62,147 bases of DNA from Prevotella sp. UBA6994 (GTDB lineage: Bacteria; Bacteroidota; Bacteroidia; Bacteroidales; Bacteroidaceae): NCBI GenBank assembly GCA_002449845.1, contig DJXW01000042.1, forward strand, positions 30,130-92,276, given 5' to 3'. Under the pieces are notes generated by a model. It was given only the letters and a program-made list of their open reading frames with translations, ran no database searches and was not told the origin of the DNA. Made by a program: the position numbers and the translations under genes. Shown in pieces: positions 24,679 to 34,891 of the stretch; position 1 is the stretch's first letter; each line of letters opens with the position of its first letter.

Positions 24679-26742
24679 TTAGCACACCTGACTGCCAGAC
24701 TTCACCTCTTTCAGCGTAGTGGTAACGCTAAGAGAGCCATCGAAGTTTTCGGCAGAGAGAATCATGCCTTGGCTCTCGATACCCATGAGCTTGCGTGGAG
24801 CGAGATTGGCGATGAAGAGAACGTCTTTACCAATCAAATCCTCTGGCTCATAGAAAGCGGCAATACCACTCACGATGGTACGGTCTGTGCCAGAGCCATC
24901 GTCGAGGGTGAACTTGAGCAGTTTCTTTGCCTTCTTCACCTTTTCACAGTTCTTGATATGTCCTACGCGAATGTCTAACTTCTCGAAATCGCTGAAGTCG
25001 ATGGTGTCTTTGATGGGTTTTGCCACGTAGGCGGCAGCCTCGTTAGCCTTCTTGGTATCAGCAAGCTTTTGTAATTGAGCCTCAATCACGCTGTCTTCGA
25101 TTTTCTCGAAGAGCAATTCGGGTTCAGCCAATTGGTGTCCAGGTTTCAAAAGGTCGGTATTTCCCAGTTGGTCCCATTCAAACGATTCCATGTTGATCAG
25201 TTGGCGCAACTTCTTGGAAGAGAAGGGCAGGAATGGCTCGAAAGCAATGGCAAGGTTTGCCACCAACTGAAGGGAGATATAGAGAATGGTTTCCACACGC
25301 TTGGGGTCGGTCTTCCATACTTTCCAAGGCTCACATTCAGTGATGTAGCGGTTGCCGATACGGGCAAGGTTCATGGCTGCGAATTGTGCCTCGCGGAACT
25401 TATACTGCTCTAACAATTGTTCCACTTCCTCTTTCACGTTCTTAAACTCCTCGATAGCATGACGGTCAACGTCAGTAAGTTCGCCACACTCAGGAACAAT
25501 ACCATTCCAATATTTCTTGGTAAGTTGTAAGGCACGATTCACGAAGTTGCCATAGACAGCCACGAGTTCATTGTTGTTTCTGTCTTGGAAGTCGCGCCAA
25601 GTAAAGTTGTTGTCTTTCGTCTCTGGTGCATTGGCAGTCAGCACATAGCGCAGTACGTCTTGCTTGCCAGGCATTTCCTCCAGGTATTCGTGGAGCCACA
25701 CAGCCCAATTGCGAGATGTGGAAATCTTGTCGTTTTCCAAGTTCAGAAATTCGTTGGCTGGTACATTGTCAGGCATGATATATCCGCCGTGTGCCTTCAT
25801 CATCACTGGGAAGATGATGCAATGGAATACGATATTGTCTTTACCGATAAAATGAACGAGCTTGGTATCTTCATCTTTCCACCATTTTTCCCAGTTGCCC
25901 CAACGCTCAGGCTCACGGTCGCATAATTCCTTGGTGTTAGAGATGTAACCGATGGGAGCATCAAACCATACGTATAACACTTTGCCTTCTGCACCTTCCA
26001 CGGGTACAGGTATTCCCCAATCAAGGTCGCGTGTCATGGCACGAGGCTGCAAGTCCATATCGAGCCAACTCTTACATTGTCCGTAAACATTGCTGCGCCA
26101 TTCCTTGTGATCCTCCAATATCCATTGCTTCAGCCAGTCTTGGTATTCGTTGAGTGGCAAGTACCAGTTCTTGGTCTCCTTCAGCACGGGAGCAGAACCG
26201 CTGATGGTGCTTTTGGGATTGATAAGCTCGGTAGGAGAGAGGTCACGACCGCATTTCTCACATTGGTCACCGTATGCACCCTCGTTGTGGCAATGAGGGC
26301 ATTCGCCCGTGATATAACGGTCGGCAAGGAACTGATGTGCCTCTTCGTCGTAGTATTGCTTGGTGGTTTCCTCCACCAGTTTGCCCTCGTCGTAGAGCTT
26401 CTTGAAGAAGTCGCTTGCCAGCTGATGGTGCACTTTGGAAGTGGTACGACTGTAGATGTCGAACGAAATGCCAAAGTCCTCGAAAGATTTCTTGATCATT
26501 GCATGATAACGATCTACCACGTCTTGTGGGGTGATGCCCTCCTTGCGGGCACGTATGGTGATGGGTACGCCATGTTCATCAGAGCCACCGATGAAAATAA
26601 CGTCTTGCTTCTTTAAACGAAGGTAACGAACATAAATGTCGGCAGGTACATATACTCCTGCTAAATGGCCGATGTGAACGCCTCCATTGGCGTATGGCAA
26701 TGCAGCGGTCACGGTAGTGCGTTTGTATTTTTTCTGTTCCAT
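24679..26742 (-). CDS. metG: Methionyl-tRNA synthetase
   Basis: 687 residues. Class I synthetase with the literal HIGH motif (YANGGVHIGHLAGVY), zinc-knuckle Cys residues (CPHCHNEGAYGDQCEKCG), and KMSKS-equivalent DKISTSRNWAV. The C-terminal EMAP-like tRNA-binding domain (FEKLDIRVGHIKNCEKVKKA) gives the long form that dimerises. Single gene with its own promoter. Confidence 0.97.
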   Translation of the reverse strand: MEQKKYKRTTVTAALPYANGGVHIGHLAGVYVPADIYVRYLRLKKQDVIFIGGSDEHGVPITIRARKEGITPQDVVDRYHAMIKKSFEDFGISFDIYSRTTSKVHHQLASDFFKKLYDEGKLVEETTKQYYDEEAHQFLADRYITGECPHCHNEGAYGDQCEKCGRDLSPTELINPKSTISGSAPVLKETKNWYLPLNEYQDWLKQWILEDHKEWRSNVYGQCKSWLDMDLQPRAMTRDLDWGIPVPVEGAEGKVLYVWFDAPIGYISNTKELCDREPERWGNWEKWWKDEDTKLVHFIGKDNIVFHCIIFPVMMKAHGGYIMPDNVPANEFLNLENDKISTSRNWAVWLHEYLEEMPGKQDVLRYVLTANAPETKDNNFTWRDFQDRNNNELVAVYGNFVNRALQLTKKYWNGIVPECGELTDVDRHAIEEFKNVKEEVEQLLEQYKFREAQFAAMNLARIGNRYITECEPWKVWKTDPKRVETILYISLQLVANLAIAFEPFLPFSSKKLRQLINMESFEWDQLGNTDLLKPGHQLAEPELLFEKIEDSVIEAQLQKLADTKKANEAAAYVAKPIKDTIDFSDFEKLDIRVGHIKNCEKVKKAKKLLKFTLDDGSGTDRTIVSGIAAFYEPEDLIGKDVLFIANLAPRKLMGIESQGMILSAENFDGSLSVTTTLKEVKSGSQVC

Positions 26743-26767
26743 TAATCGTATAATTATTATTTGACCG

Positions 26768-26799
26768 CAAAATTACGAAAAAAATAACACCATACCAAA
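26768..26799 (-). promoter_or_regulatory. metG promoter
   Basis: On the minus strand, TTTG, 20 bases, then TAATTTTG: a full match to the Bacteroidota -33/-7 pattern, 25 bases before the ATG. Confidence 0.7.
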
Positions 26800-26865
26800 G
26801 TTTTTGGCGCATAACTTACAAAGACTTAATGGATTGTGTATTTTCTCTTGAATGGAGAGAACGAT

Positions 26866-26903
26866 AACAAAAAGTCCCGCTCGTTACCAAAACGAGGCGG
26901 GAC
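26866..26903 (-). terminator. Terminator upstream of the M23/LysM gene end (minus strand)
   Basis: GTCCCGCTCGTT (26874-26885) pairs with AACGAGGCGGGAC (26891-26903) with one bulge; T-rich on the minus strand. It ends transcription from the M23/LysM gene before metG. Confidence 0.8.
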
Positions 26904-26941
26904 CCAGAAATAATGTATGATGAATAAATAGTGGTTTCCTC

Positions 26942-27892
26942 TTATGAATATCTCAGGATTTGACCGGCACGTACATGGAAACTCTTGCCGATATGGTTGA
27001 GTTCGCAGAGCCTGTCAACGGAAACGCCACGCTTACGAGCGATAGAGTAGAGGGTCTCACCCCTTTCCACCTTGTGGAATTGCTTGCCCGTCTCGTATCT
27101 TCCGTTGTTGTTCCTGTTGTTGCTGGCAGATGTTCCTCTAACTTGTTCTGGCGTGTAGCTGCCATTGCCCTCCTTGCCGCGCAAACGAGTAGCCTCCTTA
27201 GATTCTGCCAAGTATCTTGCCTTGTTGAACGTATAGTAGTCGCCTACCACGTCTTGTGCCCTGAAGTCGAACATCAATGCTGGGTTCAAAGCAATACCGC
27301 AGAGACGAGTCTCGAAGTGTAAGTGAGAACCCGTACTTCTACCCGTGTTTCCACCCAAGCCAATCACGTCGCCGGCACGAACCTCTTGGTTCTCCTTGCA
27401 AAGATGCTTGGAAAGGTGTCCGTAGATGGTTTCCAATCCATTATCATGACGGATGACGATATAATTACCATATCCACCAGCCTCGTATCTGACAATTCTC
27501 ACTTTTCCGTTGAAGGCTGCACGGATGGTATCGCCAATGTAAACCTTGATGTCCAAGCCTTTGTGCTGTCTTCCCCAACGTGCACCGAAGTTACTGGTCA
27601 CCACCCTGCTGGTAGTAGGCATACAGAAGTCACGCAAATCAATCTTATATCTATCGGGAAGTTCAGTTGCACGGTGTGCGTATCTGTTATCCCAATCCGC
27701 ATAGAGGTCGCTGGCAGGAAGACCGGCATATTCGCGGTCGAGAATGTCCTGAAAAGCGAGTGTATCAACGGCTTTCATCTTTCTGTCAACAGGAGCCTGG
27801 CGTGCAAGCAAGTCTTGTGCGCCTACAGGTTGAGCAGACAAAGTGATGAAACCGACAAAAACAAAATTCTTAATTATCTTTTTAAAATTCAT
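26942..27892 (-). CDS. Exported M23 peptidase with C-terminal LysM domain
   Basis: 316 residues. Signal peptide MNFKKIIKNFVFVGFITLSA. Peptidase M23 domain: SNFGARWGRQHKGLDIKVY (first His/Asp ligands), GGYGNYIVIRHDNGLETIYG, and HLHFE (last His). LysM domain at the C-terminus (FHKVERGETLYSIARKRGVS). An endopeptidase cutting peptidoglycan cross-links, or an amidase activator; all metal ligands are present, so it is probably active. ATG at 27892 preferred over one four codons upstream. Confidence 0.92.
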   Translation of the reverse strand: MNFKKIIKNFVFVGFITLSAQPVGAQDLLARQAPVDRKMKAVDTLAFQDILDREYAGLPASDLYADWDNRYAHRATELPDRYKIDLRDFCMPTTSRVVTSNFGARWGRQHKGLDIKVYIGDTIRAAFNGKVRIVRYEAGGYGNYIVIRHDNGLETIYGHLSKHLCKENQEVRAGDVIGLGGNTGRSTGSHLHFETRLCGIALNPALMFDFRAQDVVGDYYTFNKARYLAESKEATRLRGKEGNGSYTPEQVRGTSASNNRNNNGRYETGKQFHKVERGETLYSIARKRGVSVDRLCELNHIGKSFHVRAGQILRYS

Positions 27893-27994
27893 ATTCCTTG
27901 TCATTTTTTACCATGCAAAAACACGGTGTTGGTTTGATAGAATGAAAAACCGTTGAAAAAGGTAGAATATCAACAGTTTTATCAAAAGTCTTTG

Positions 27995-28002
27995 CAAAGA
28001 TA
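27995..28002 (-). promoter_or_regulatory. -7 promoter element of the M23/LysM gene
   Basis: Minus-strand TATCTTTG fits TAnnTTTG and implies a leader of about 95 bases, unusually long here. The remainder of the gap to recG shows only AT-rich sequence. Confidence 0.5.
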
Positions 28003-28177
28003 ACGCTTTTTATTGAATTATATGATGTCCTTAACAGTTTTTATTGAGGTTTTAACATACTTATTGATGTGGTTTTTCCTTTGTTTCTTGCTTATACAAT
28101 AAGTTTTTGTCATCATTTTGTAATAATCCGCATTTAGCTTATTTTCTTAAAAAATGTAAATAAATCGAGCGTGATGC

Positions 28178-30277
28178 TTAACTGATAGCCGACCAATTGA
28201 TGTTTGTCTTACGCAAATCCTTGAGTCTTTTCCACAACATCTCATACTCAGGTTTCTGGCAAAGCGGGTCGTCGTTGATAATCTTTTGTGCCTCGTCTCT
28301 TGCCATCTGTACGATTTGTCCGTCACGAGCGATGTCTGCAATCTTCAGGTCGAAGGCAATACCACTTTGTTGAGTGCCTTCCAAGTCGCCTGGTCCCCTG
28401 AGTTTCAAGTCGGCTTCGGCAATTTCAAAACCATCATTCGTATCGCACATGATGTCTATACGTTTTTGTGTTTCTTGTGAAAGTTGGTAATTGGTAACGA
28501 GAATGCAATAACTTTGGTCGGCTCCACGTCCCACCCTGCCACGCAACTGATGCAATTGGGAGAGTCCGAAACGTTGTGCGTCGAGAATCACCATGACCGA
28601 TGCGTTGGGAACGTTCACGCCTACCTCGATAACGGTAGTGGCTACGAGTATCTGAGTTTCGCCACTCACGAATCGTTGCATCTCTTCTTCTTTGTCTTTA
28701 GCCTTCATCTGTCCGTGAACCTTACTCATGGTGAACTCTGGAAATATGTCTTTCAAAGCCTCAAAGCCTTCTTCCAAGTTTTTCAAGTCGCTCTTCTCGC
28801 TTTCCTTGATGAGTGGAAAGACGATGTAAACCTGTCGTCCCTGGTAGATTTGTTGACGAATGCCCTGGTAGAGACTTGTCATTTGACTATCGTATTTGTG
28901 AATGGTTTGAATGGGTTTCCTGCCAGGTGGCAACTCGTCGATGATGCTTACGTCTAAGTCACCATAAATCGTCATTGCCAATGTACGAGGAATAGGAGTG
29001 GCAGTCATGACGAGGATATGTGGGGGATTGTCGCTTTTATTCCACAACTTTGCCCTTTGTGCCACGCCGAATCGGTGTTGCTCGTCGATAACGGCAAATC
29101 CCAGTCGGGCAAATTGCACAGGGTCTTCGATGAGTGCATGAGTTCCCACCACGATATTTACGCTTCCGTCTAACAATCCGTCAAGCACCTCCTTGCGCTT
29201 CTTCCCTTTCACGATGCCTGTGAGCAATTCCACGCGGATAGGCATGTCTTTCAAGAAATCCTTGATGGTTTGCAGATGTTGTTCAGCCAATATCTCGGTA
29301 GGAGCCATGATGAGTGCCTGGTAGCCATTGTCTAATGCGATGAGCATAGACATCAGAGCCACGAGGGTCTTTCCTGAACCTACGTCGCCCTGTAAGAGTC
29401 TGTTCATCTGCTTACCACTTTTCATGTCAGCCCTTATTTCCCTCATTACCCGCTTTTGCGCTTCGGTTAAGGAGAAGGGAAGGTTGTGAGCATAAAACCA
29501 ATTGAACTTTTCGCCTACGCAAGAGAATATATATCCACGGTATTTGCGGCGATGATCGCTCGCATACCTTAATATATTAAGTTGCACGTAGAACAACTCC
29601 TCAAACTTCAGACGCAACCTTGCCCGTTGCATTTCTTCCTTGTTATGAGGATAATGGATTTGGCGCATCGCCTCATCTCTTGATATTAAGTGGAGTGGAG
29701 CAGTGATAAAGGGAGGCAGCGTCTCAGCTATGGGCGACGGAATCTTTTGGAGCAGTGTTTTGGTGAGTTTCTCCACGTTTTGGGAGGTTAGTCCCATCTT
29801 CTTCATCTTTTCCGTTGTGCTGTAATAAGGTTGCATTCCCATTTGAGAGAGTTGCAACTCTGAAGCCTTGTCAATGTCGGGATGGGCAAACTGAAACCTA
29901 CCTCCGTATATGGTAGGTTTCCCGAATACGATATAATCCTCGTTTATTTGATAGGTATCGTAAATATATTTCGTACCATTAAACCATACGATATCTACGA
30001 TACCACGTCCGTCTGTGAAGTGAGCCACTATCCTTTTCTTCCTGGCTCCCATGGCAAATTCCTCGAAACTCAATATATGTCCCTTGATTTGAACGTAAGG
30101 CATGTCGCCAGACAGTTCGTTGATGGAATACAACCTACTGCGGTCAACGTATTTATATGGGTAATATTCCAGTAAATCGCCCCATGTGTGAAGGTTAAGT
30201 TCCTTGTTTAACAACTCCTTACGCTTGGGACCCACTCCCGTGAGGTACATGATATCTTGTTCGAGGATACTGCTCAT
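28178..30277 (-). CDS. recG: ATP-dependent DNA helicase RecG
   Basis: 699 residues. Branch-migration helicase that regresses stalled forks and processes D-loops. N-terminal wedge/OB region (DIMYLTGVGPKRKELLNKEL), Walker A GDVGSGKTLVALM, DEQHRFG box (RecG has DExH), TATPIPRTLAM, and C-terminal motif GRVGRGADQSYCIL. Start overlaps the ispD stop by 4 bases, so the two are translationally coupled. Confidence 0.96.
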   Translation of the reverse strand: MSSILEQDIMYLTGVGPKRKELLNKELNLHTWGDLLEYYPYKYVDRSRLYSINELSGDMPYVQIKGHILSFEEFAMGARKKRIVAHFTDGRGIVDIVWFNGTKYIYDTYQINEDYIVFGKPTIYGGRFQFAHPDIDKASELQLSQMGMQPYYSTTEKMKKMGLTSQNVEKLTKTLLQKIPSPIAETLPPFITAPLHLISRDEAMRQIHYPHNKEEMQRARLRLKFEELFYVQLNILRYASDHRRKYRGYIFSCVGEKFNWFYAHNLPFSLTEAQKRVMREIRADMKSGKQMNRLLQGDVGSGKTLVALMSMLIALDNGYQALIMAPTEILAEQHLQTIKDFLKDMPIRVELLTGIVKGKKRKEVLDGLLDGSVNIVVGTHALIEDPVQFARLGFAVIDEQHRFGVAQRAKLWNKSDNPPHILVMTATPIPRTLAMTIYGDLDVSIIDELPPGRKPIQTIHKYDSQMTSLYQGIRQQIYQGRQVYIVFPLIKESEKSDLKNLEEGFEALKDIFPEFTMSKVHGQMKAKDKEEEMQRFVSGETQILVATTVIEVGVNVPNASVMVILDAQRFGLSQLHQLRGRVGRGADQSYCILVTNYQLSQETQKRIDIMCDTNDGFEIAEADLKLRGPGDLEGTQQSGIAFDLKIADIARDGQIVQMARDEAQKIINDDPLCQKPEYEMLWKRLKDLRKTNINWSAIS

Positions 30278-30951
30278 CTTTCTTTTTGTAACAATGCTTC
30301 GGCAATAATGAGGTCGAATGGGGTGGTAATCTTGATGTTTTCACGATTGCCCTCTACCATCTGTACTTGACATCCCAATGCCTCAACCACGGAAGCATCA
30401 TCTGTAAAGTTTTCTTGATATGGTCTTTGAAACGCTTGTTTGAGCAAAGCAATGTCGAAAGTCTGTGGCGTTTGCACCACCCGATAGTCGCTTCGCATCA
30501 CGTTTTTGCCACCACCGTGTTGGTCAACATAGCGGATGGTGTCTGTTACGGGTAATACGGGGATGCAGGCATATTCGTCGCGAGCGGTTTCAAAACAACG
30601 TTCAATCACATCTACCGATACGAATGGTCGTACCCCATCATGAATACCCACCACTCCTTCCTCATCGTCGGGAATGGCAAACAATCCGTTCTTAGACGAC
30701 TCGAAGCGTGTCTCACCTCCGTCAATCACCTGATGAGCCACGTTAAAATGATGTTGTTCGCAGAGATTGTGCCAGAATGCCTGTTGGTCGTGTGGCAATA
30801 CGAGGATAATGTTCAGTTTCTCGGAATATTCACGAAACCGTTTGATGGTGTGCATCAGTACGGGCAACCCGCCAATTTCCATGAATTGCTTGGGTATTTC
30901 CCCACCCATGCGCAAGCCCTTTCCACCTGCCACGATGATTATATAGTCCAT
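30274..30951 (-). CDS. ispD: 2-C-methyl-D-erythritol 4-phosphate cytidylyltransferase
   Basis: 225 residues. Makes CDP-ME from MEP and CTP, third step of the MEP pathway (dxr also in this window). Motifs: IVAGGKGLRMGGEIPKQFM at the N-terminus, VGIHDGVRPFVS in the centre, and a C-terminal NIKITTPFDLIIAE. Upstream of and overlapping recG. Confidence 0.95.
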   Translation of the reverse strand: MDYIIIVAGGKGLRMGGEIPKQFMEIGGLPVLMHTIKRFREYSEKLNIILVLPHDQQAFWHNLCEQHHFNVAHQVIDGGETRFESSKNGLFAIPDDEEGVVGIHDGVRPFVSVDVIERCFETARDEYACIPVLPVTDTIRYVDQHGGGKNVMRSDYRVVQTPQTFDIALLKQAFQRPYQENFTDDASVVEALGCQVQMVEGNRENIKITTPFDLIIAEALLQKER

Positions 30952-30962
30952 ATTGTTGATGT

Positions 30963-31024
30963 AGGAATGATGAAGGAAGAAGGGAGAGGTAGGCTACGCG
31001 CTCTACGTCTTCCTTCCTCCTTCT
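30963..31024. repeat. Imperfect GA/CT inverted repeat
   Basis: AGGAATGATGAAGGAAGAAG on the left and CTTCCTTCCTCCTTCTACC on the right can pair imperfectly around GCTACGCGCTCTACG. Same style of short-word inverted repeat as at 15571, 24565 and 58951. It fills the gap between ispD and the DJ-1 gene. Confidence 0.55.
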
Positions 31025-31028
31025 ACCT

Positions 31029-31595
31029 TTAACCTTTCATTAAGTGATTGTATCGCATTCCCTCTTGCAATTGAGCCACAATCTCCTCGCCTTTCAGTTG
31101 TCTGAGCAATTCGTAACCGTATGGGAAAGCGGCAGCAGGACCTTCGCCCGTGGTGATGTTACCATCTACGGTGCAGAGGTCAGCCGTATATTCAGCACCT
31201 TCAAGGTATTGCTCAAAGCCAGGATAACAGGTGGCACGTTTTCCTTTCAACAAGCCCAGTCCTCCGAGTACCATTGGGGCTGCGCAGATGGCACCTATCC
31301 GTTTGCCAGCGGCATTCTGTCGCATGAGCGCATCCTTCACTCCTTGGTGTTCGTTTAGGTTTGAAGCACCAGGCATTCCTCCTGGAAGCATCAGCAAGTC
31401 AGCGTCACTGAAGTCACCGGCAAATTCAATGGGCACGTCAGCCAATACGGTTACGCCGTGAGCACTGATTACCTCGTTGGTACCCATGATACCAACCGTT
31501 ACAACTTCCACGCCACCTCTGCGCATGATGTCTATTGGTGCCAACGCCTCGATGTCCTCAAATCCGTCAGCTAAGAAAACATATACTTTTGCCAT
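31029..31595 (-). CDS. DJ-1/PfpI family protein
   Basis: 188 residues, full length. Family motifs: YVFLADGFEDIEALAPIDIM with the conserved Glu, LMLPGGMPGA, and nucleophilic-elbow Cys in IGAICAAPMVLGGLGLL. Bacterial DJ-1 proteins act as glyoxalase/deglycase-like or oxidative-stress proteins; activity here is not certain. Own promoter; not closely linked to ispD function. Confidence 0.9.
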   Translation of the reverse strand: MAKVYVFLADGFEDIEALAPIDIMRRGGVEVVTVGIMGTNEVISAHGVTVLADVPIEFAGDFSDADLLMLPGGMPGASNLNEHQGVKDALMRQNAAGKRIGAICAAPMVLGGLGLLKGKRATCYPGFEQYLEGAEYTADLCTVDGNITTGEGPAAAFPYGYELLRQLKGEEIVAQLQEGMRYNHLMKG

Positions 31596-31636
31596 AGTAT
31601 TTGGTTTTTATAGATTGATATTAATTGTATTTTCGG

Positions 31637-31644
31637 CAAAGATA
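31637..31644 (-). promoter_or_regulatory. -7 promoter element of the DJ-1 gene
   Basis: Minus-strand TATCTTTG fits TAnnTTTG. The remaining divergent gap to 31962 holds only this box and the one at 31930; nothing else is seen in it. Confidence 0.55.
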
Positions 31645-31929
31645 AGCAAAATAATCGAGAAAAAAACAAATGTCGAGAGAAAGTTTTTGATGTCAATTCT
31701 TTTGTTCTTTTCCATTCATGTTTCAGTGGGGTGATAGGAGGATAAGGTTCATGTCGGGTAAACATGATGTTTGCGATATGTAAAGACATGGTTTGGCAAG
31801 TGCAAACATGGTGTTTATGGAAAGCCAAGAAAATGGCAATGGTCATCGTGGTAAAAGCTTTTCATCGTCTTTATGGTCAAGAAAATGCAAATTATTGTTG
31901 TGATAGGGTTGTAATTCATGAATTTTGTG

Positions 31930-31937
31930 TAAATTTG
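31930..31937 (+). promoter_or_regulatory. -7 promoter element of the beta-helix gene
   Basis: TAAATTTG fits TAnnTTTG; transcription near 31944 excludes the long in-frame upstream extension beginning at 31764. Confidence 0.6.
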
Positions 31938-31961
31938 TATCGTTTTATTATAATTAAGGTG

Positions 31962-33947
31962 ATGAGAAGATACAGTTTGATACTTGTCCTGTTCTTGATT
32001 ATGGGGTTGTCCAATGGCGTTATGGCTAATAACGACATTCATTATTACGTCTCTCCAACGGGAAGCGATAGGGCTAATGGAACGAAGCAGGCTCCTTGGA
32101 AAACGTTAAGCAATGCCTTTGGGAAATTGCAATTACCACTCAGGCAAAGCAAGAACACAAACTTCTATCTTCACTTGCAGAATGGCGAGTACGAAATCAT
32201 GCAGACGGTTCAGATAAAGGGTGTGCAAAATGGCAATACCCTTACCGTATGTGCTGACGAGAAGGGAAAGGCAAGGTTGGTGGGAAACAAGATCATCACC
32301 AATTTCACCAAGTTGGAGCGTCAATGTGATAAGCGAATACCCGTCTCTGCTCGTTCACGGATATTGAGAGCCAATCTTTACGAATTTGGAATCACTGACT
32401 ATGGTGTTTCCGTAGGCGACCATCATCGAGTGGATTTGTATTGTAACGGCAAACGACAGCCTATGGCTCGCTATCCGAATGATGGCTTCATCAGTGTAAC
32501 GGAGGCAAAGGGAAGTACGAAACAGAATGATGGTGCTACCGATGAAGGAATCATCACTTATTCAGACAACCATTTAGACGATTTGAAAGATGATGCTGAT
32601 GCACATTTATATGGATACTGGCATTATAATTGGTACGAGTCGTATGAGAGCATCGAGCGAGTAGATACAAGGAAAAATACCATTTACCTCAAGAAACCTT
32701 ATCACGTGTACGGCTATAAAAAAGGAGCCAGATTCTATGTGGTCAATTCCTTGAGAGAGTTAGATTCTCCCGGTGAGTATTTCATTGACCGTTTGAAAGG
32801 TGTTCTTTATTGGTATCCTGTGAATGATTATCGTATCGGCAAAGATGTGGTAAGTATATCGCTGAGCAATGCAAGTCCGATGTTGGCAATTGTGGATTGC
32901 CAGCAGGTTGTGATTGACGGACTGACTCTTGAAGGGGGAAGGGGAGCGGCTTTGAGAATCAAGAATGGCAATGGCAATCGTATTGTGGATTGCCATATAG
33001 CTCAATTTGGCGAGAACGGAATCAATATTGACGGCGGGGCAAACCATGAGGTGCAAGGATGTTTGATAGAACAACTTGGCATGAGGGGCATTGCTGCCAA
33101 TGGCGGAGACCGTGCCTCATTGACCGATGCCCATTTTCTTATCCAAAATAACATCATCCGTAATGTTTCTCATTACCGACACACTTATCAGCAAAACGTG
33201 TTTTTCTCAGGTTGCGGAATAACGGTTAGTCACAATTACTTGACGGGAAACCATTCTTCTGCCATGCGTTTCGACGGAAACAACGTGGTGGTTGAATACA
33301 ATAAGATTGAGAATGTAGTGACGGAAAGTGATGACCAAGGAGCTTTTGACATGTGGGGTGATGCAAGTTACAGGGGTGTTGTTGTCCGCTACAATCATTG
33401 GAAAAACATCAAAGGCCATGATGTTTGCAACAAGGTTGCCGGTATTCGGTTAGACGATATTATTAGTGGCGTAAATATCTATGGTAATGTCTTTGAGAAT
33501 TGTGGTTCAAATCAATTTGGTGCAATAACCATTCATGGAGGAAAAGACAATGTTGTAGAAAACAATATTTTTGCCAATTGCCCCTCTGCGGTTAAGGTTT
33601 TCCGATTCGAAGGTGAATATTGGCTTAATAGAATGGCAGAACAAAAAACAAAAGACCAATTGTTTAAGACGGTTAACATCAAGTCGAAAGCTTACCAACA
33701 AGCATATCCAGAATTGAAAAAAGATATCATGAGCAAAGATATAGTGAACACCGTGAAAGACAATCTTGTGGTTAACTGTAATGTTTTCTTGCCCAATGAT
33801 TACGATAAACTTATCAAAAAGAATAACCATCAGTTGTTTGCCTTTACGCCTCTGAAAAGTCTGATGAATGCAGAGAATTTAAAGAAATACGGCTTACAAC
33901 CCGTGTATTTTGAGCAAGTTGGTGTACAAAAGAATATTTTTGATTAA
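31962..33947 (+). CDS. Secreted right-handed parallel beta-helix protein
   Basis: 661 residues. Signal peptide MRRYSLILVLFLIMGLSNGV. N-terminal motif HYYVSPTGSDRANGTKQAPW is typical of secreted beta-helix polysaccharide-active proteins. Repeated beta-helix coils with Asn ladders follow (CHIAQFGENGINIDGGANHE, NIIRNVSHY, VVVEYNKIENV, NIYGNVFENCGSNQFGAITI). Could be a lyase or glycosidase (for example GH141-like), but catalytic residues cannot be assigned. No sugar-utilisation genes nearby. Confidence 0.8.
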   Translation: MRRYSLILVLFLIMGLSNGVMANNDIHYYVSPTGSDRANGTKQAPWKTLSNAFGKLQLPLRQSKNTNFYLHLQNGEYEIMQTVQIKGVQNGNTLTVCADEKGKARLVGNKIITNFTKLERQCDKRIPVSARSRILRANLYEFGITDYGVSVGDHHRVDLYCNGKRQPMARYPNDGFISVTEAKGSTKQNDGATDEGIITYSDNHLDDLKDDADAHLYGYWHYNWYESYESIERVDTRKNTIYLKKPYHVYGYKKGARFYVVNSLRELDSPGEYFIDRLKGVLYWYPVNDYRIGKDVVSISLSNASPMLAIVDCQQVVIDGLTLEGGRGAALRIKNGNGNRIVDCHIAQFGENGINIDGGANHEVQGCLIEQLGMRGIAANGGDRASLTDAHFLIQNNIIRNVSHYRHTYQQNVFFSGCGITVSHNYLTGNHSSAMRFDGNNVVVEYNKIENVVTESDDQGAFDMWGDASYRGVVVRYNHWKNIKGHDVCNKVAGIRLDDIISGVNIYGNVFENCGSNQFGAITIHGGKDNVVENNIFANCPSAVKVFRFEGEYWLNRMAEQKTKDQLFKTVNIKSKAYQQAYPELKKDIMSKDIVNTVKDNLVVNCNVFLPNDYDKLIKKNNHQLFAFTPLKSLMNAENLKKYGLQPVYFEQVGVQKNIFD

Positions 33948-33972
33948 TTTTGCAGTGGAAAAAGACGTGATT

Positions 33973-34860
33973 ATGACACAACGCAAACTTCGATTTGCCC
34001 TTTTCGGCAATGAATATCAAGCAAAGAAATCTACCGCCATTCAAAAGATACTCTCGTATCTTTCTGAAAGGAAAGCCGAGGTGTTCGTAGAAAAGGCGTT
34101 TTATGATTTCATCACACAAGAACAGCACCTGCCGATAGAGGCAACGGGTGTGTTTGATGAATTAGACTTTGACGTCAACTATGTGATTTCAATGGGTGGA
34201 GATGGTACGTTCCTCAAGGCAGCCAGTAGGGTTGGTGACAAGGAAATCCCCATCTTGGGAGTTAACATGGGGCGTCTGGGCTTCCTTGCTGATATCTTGC
34301 CCAGTGAGATAGAGAATGCCTTGCAATCCGTTTTCGACGGTACGTTCTTGGTGGAAGAGCATACTGTTATACAAATCAATGTGGATGGAGGCACTATCAT
34401 TGGTAATCCGTATGCGTTGAACGACATTGCCGTGTTGAAACGCGACAATGCGTCGATGATTACGATACGAACCACCGTGAACGGAGAGTATTTGGTGACG
34501 TATCAAGCCGATGGTTTGGTGGTCTCTACACCTACTGGTAGTACGGCTTATAACCTTTCCAATGGCGGTCCTATCGTTGTGCCAGATGCGGGAATATTGT
34601 GCTTGACACCCGTTGCACCACATAGTTTAAACATTCGTCCAATAGCTATCAGTGATACAAGTACGGTTGAACTGACCGTCGAAAGCAGGTCGCATAATTT
34701 CTTGGTTGCCATTGACGGACGGTCTGAAAAATTATTGGAAGGTACGAAGATTACGATTACCAAGGCACCGTATCACATTAAAATCATCAAAAGACAATCA
34801 CAGCGTTATTTCTCCACATTGCGTGAGAAGATGATGTGGGGAGCAGACCAAAGGCAGTAA
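33973..34860 (+). CDS. nadK: NAD kinase
   Basis: 295 residues. Phosphorylates NAD to NADP. Signature GGDGTFLKAASRV and the downstream LGVNMGRLGFLADI; second signature TPTGSTAYNLSNGGPIV; C-terminal VAIDGRSEKLLEGTKITI. The start at 33973 matches family N-termini; a TAATTTTG box (33945-33952) overlapping the previous stop is a likely promoter, so the longer in-frame start at 33910 is rejected. Confidence 0.95.
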   Translation: MTQRKLRFALFGNEYQAKKSTAIQKILSYLSERKAEVFVEKAFYDFITQEQHLPIEATGVFDELDFDVNYVISMGGDGTFLKAASRVGDKEIPILGVNMGRLGFLADILPSEIENALQSVFDGTFLVEEHTVIQINVDGGTIIGNPYALNDIAVLKRDNASMITIRTTVNGEYLVTYQADGLVVSTPTGSTAYNLSNGGPIVVPDAGILCLTPVAPHSLNIRPIAISDTSTVELTVESRSHNFLVAIDGRSEKLLEGTKITITKAPYHIKIIKRQSQRYFSTLREKMMWGADQRQ

Positions 34861-34891
34861 TGCTTTAATAGAGTAGAACATTCATATTTTC

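Noticed and set aside
31764..31961. 66-residue extension of the beta-helix protein
   Set aside because: It lies upstream of the predicted transcription start, and the signal peptide begins at 31962.
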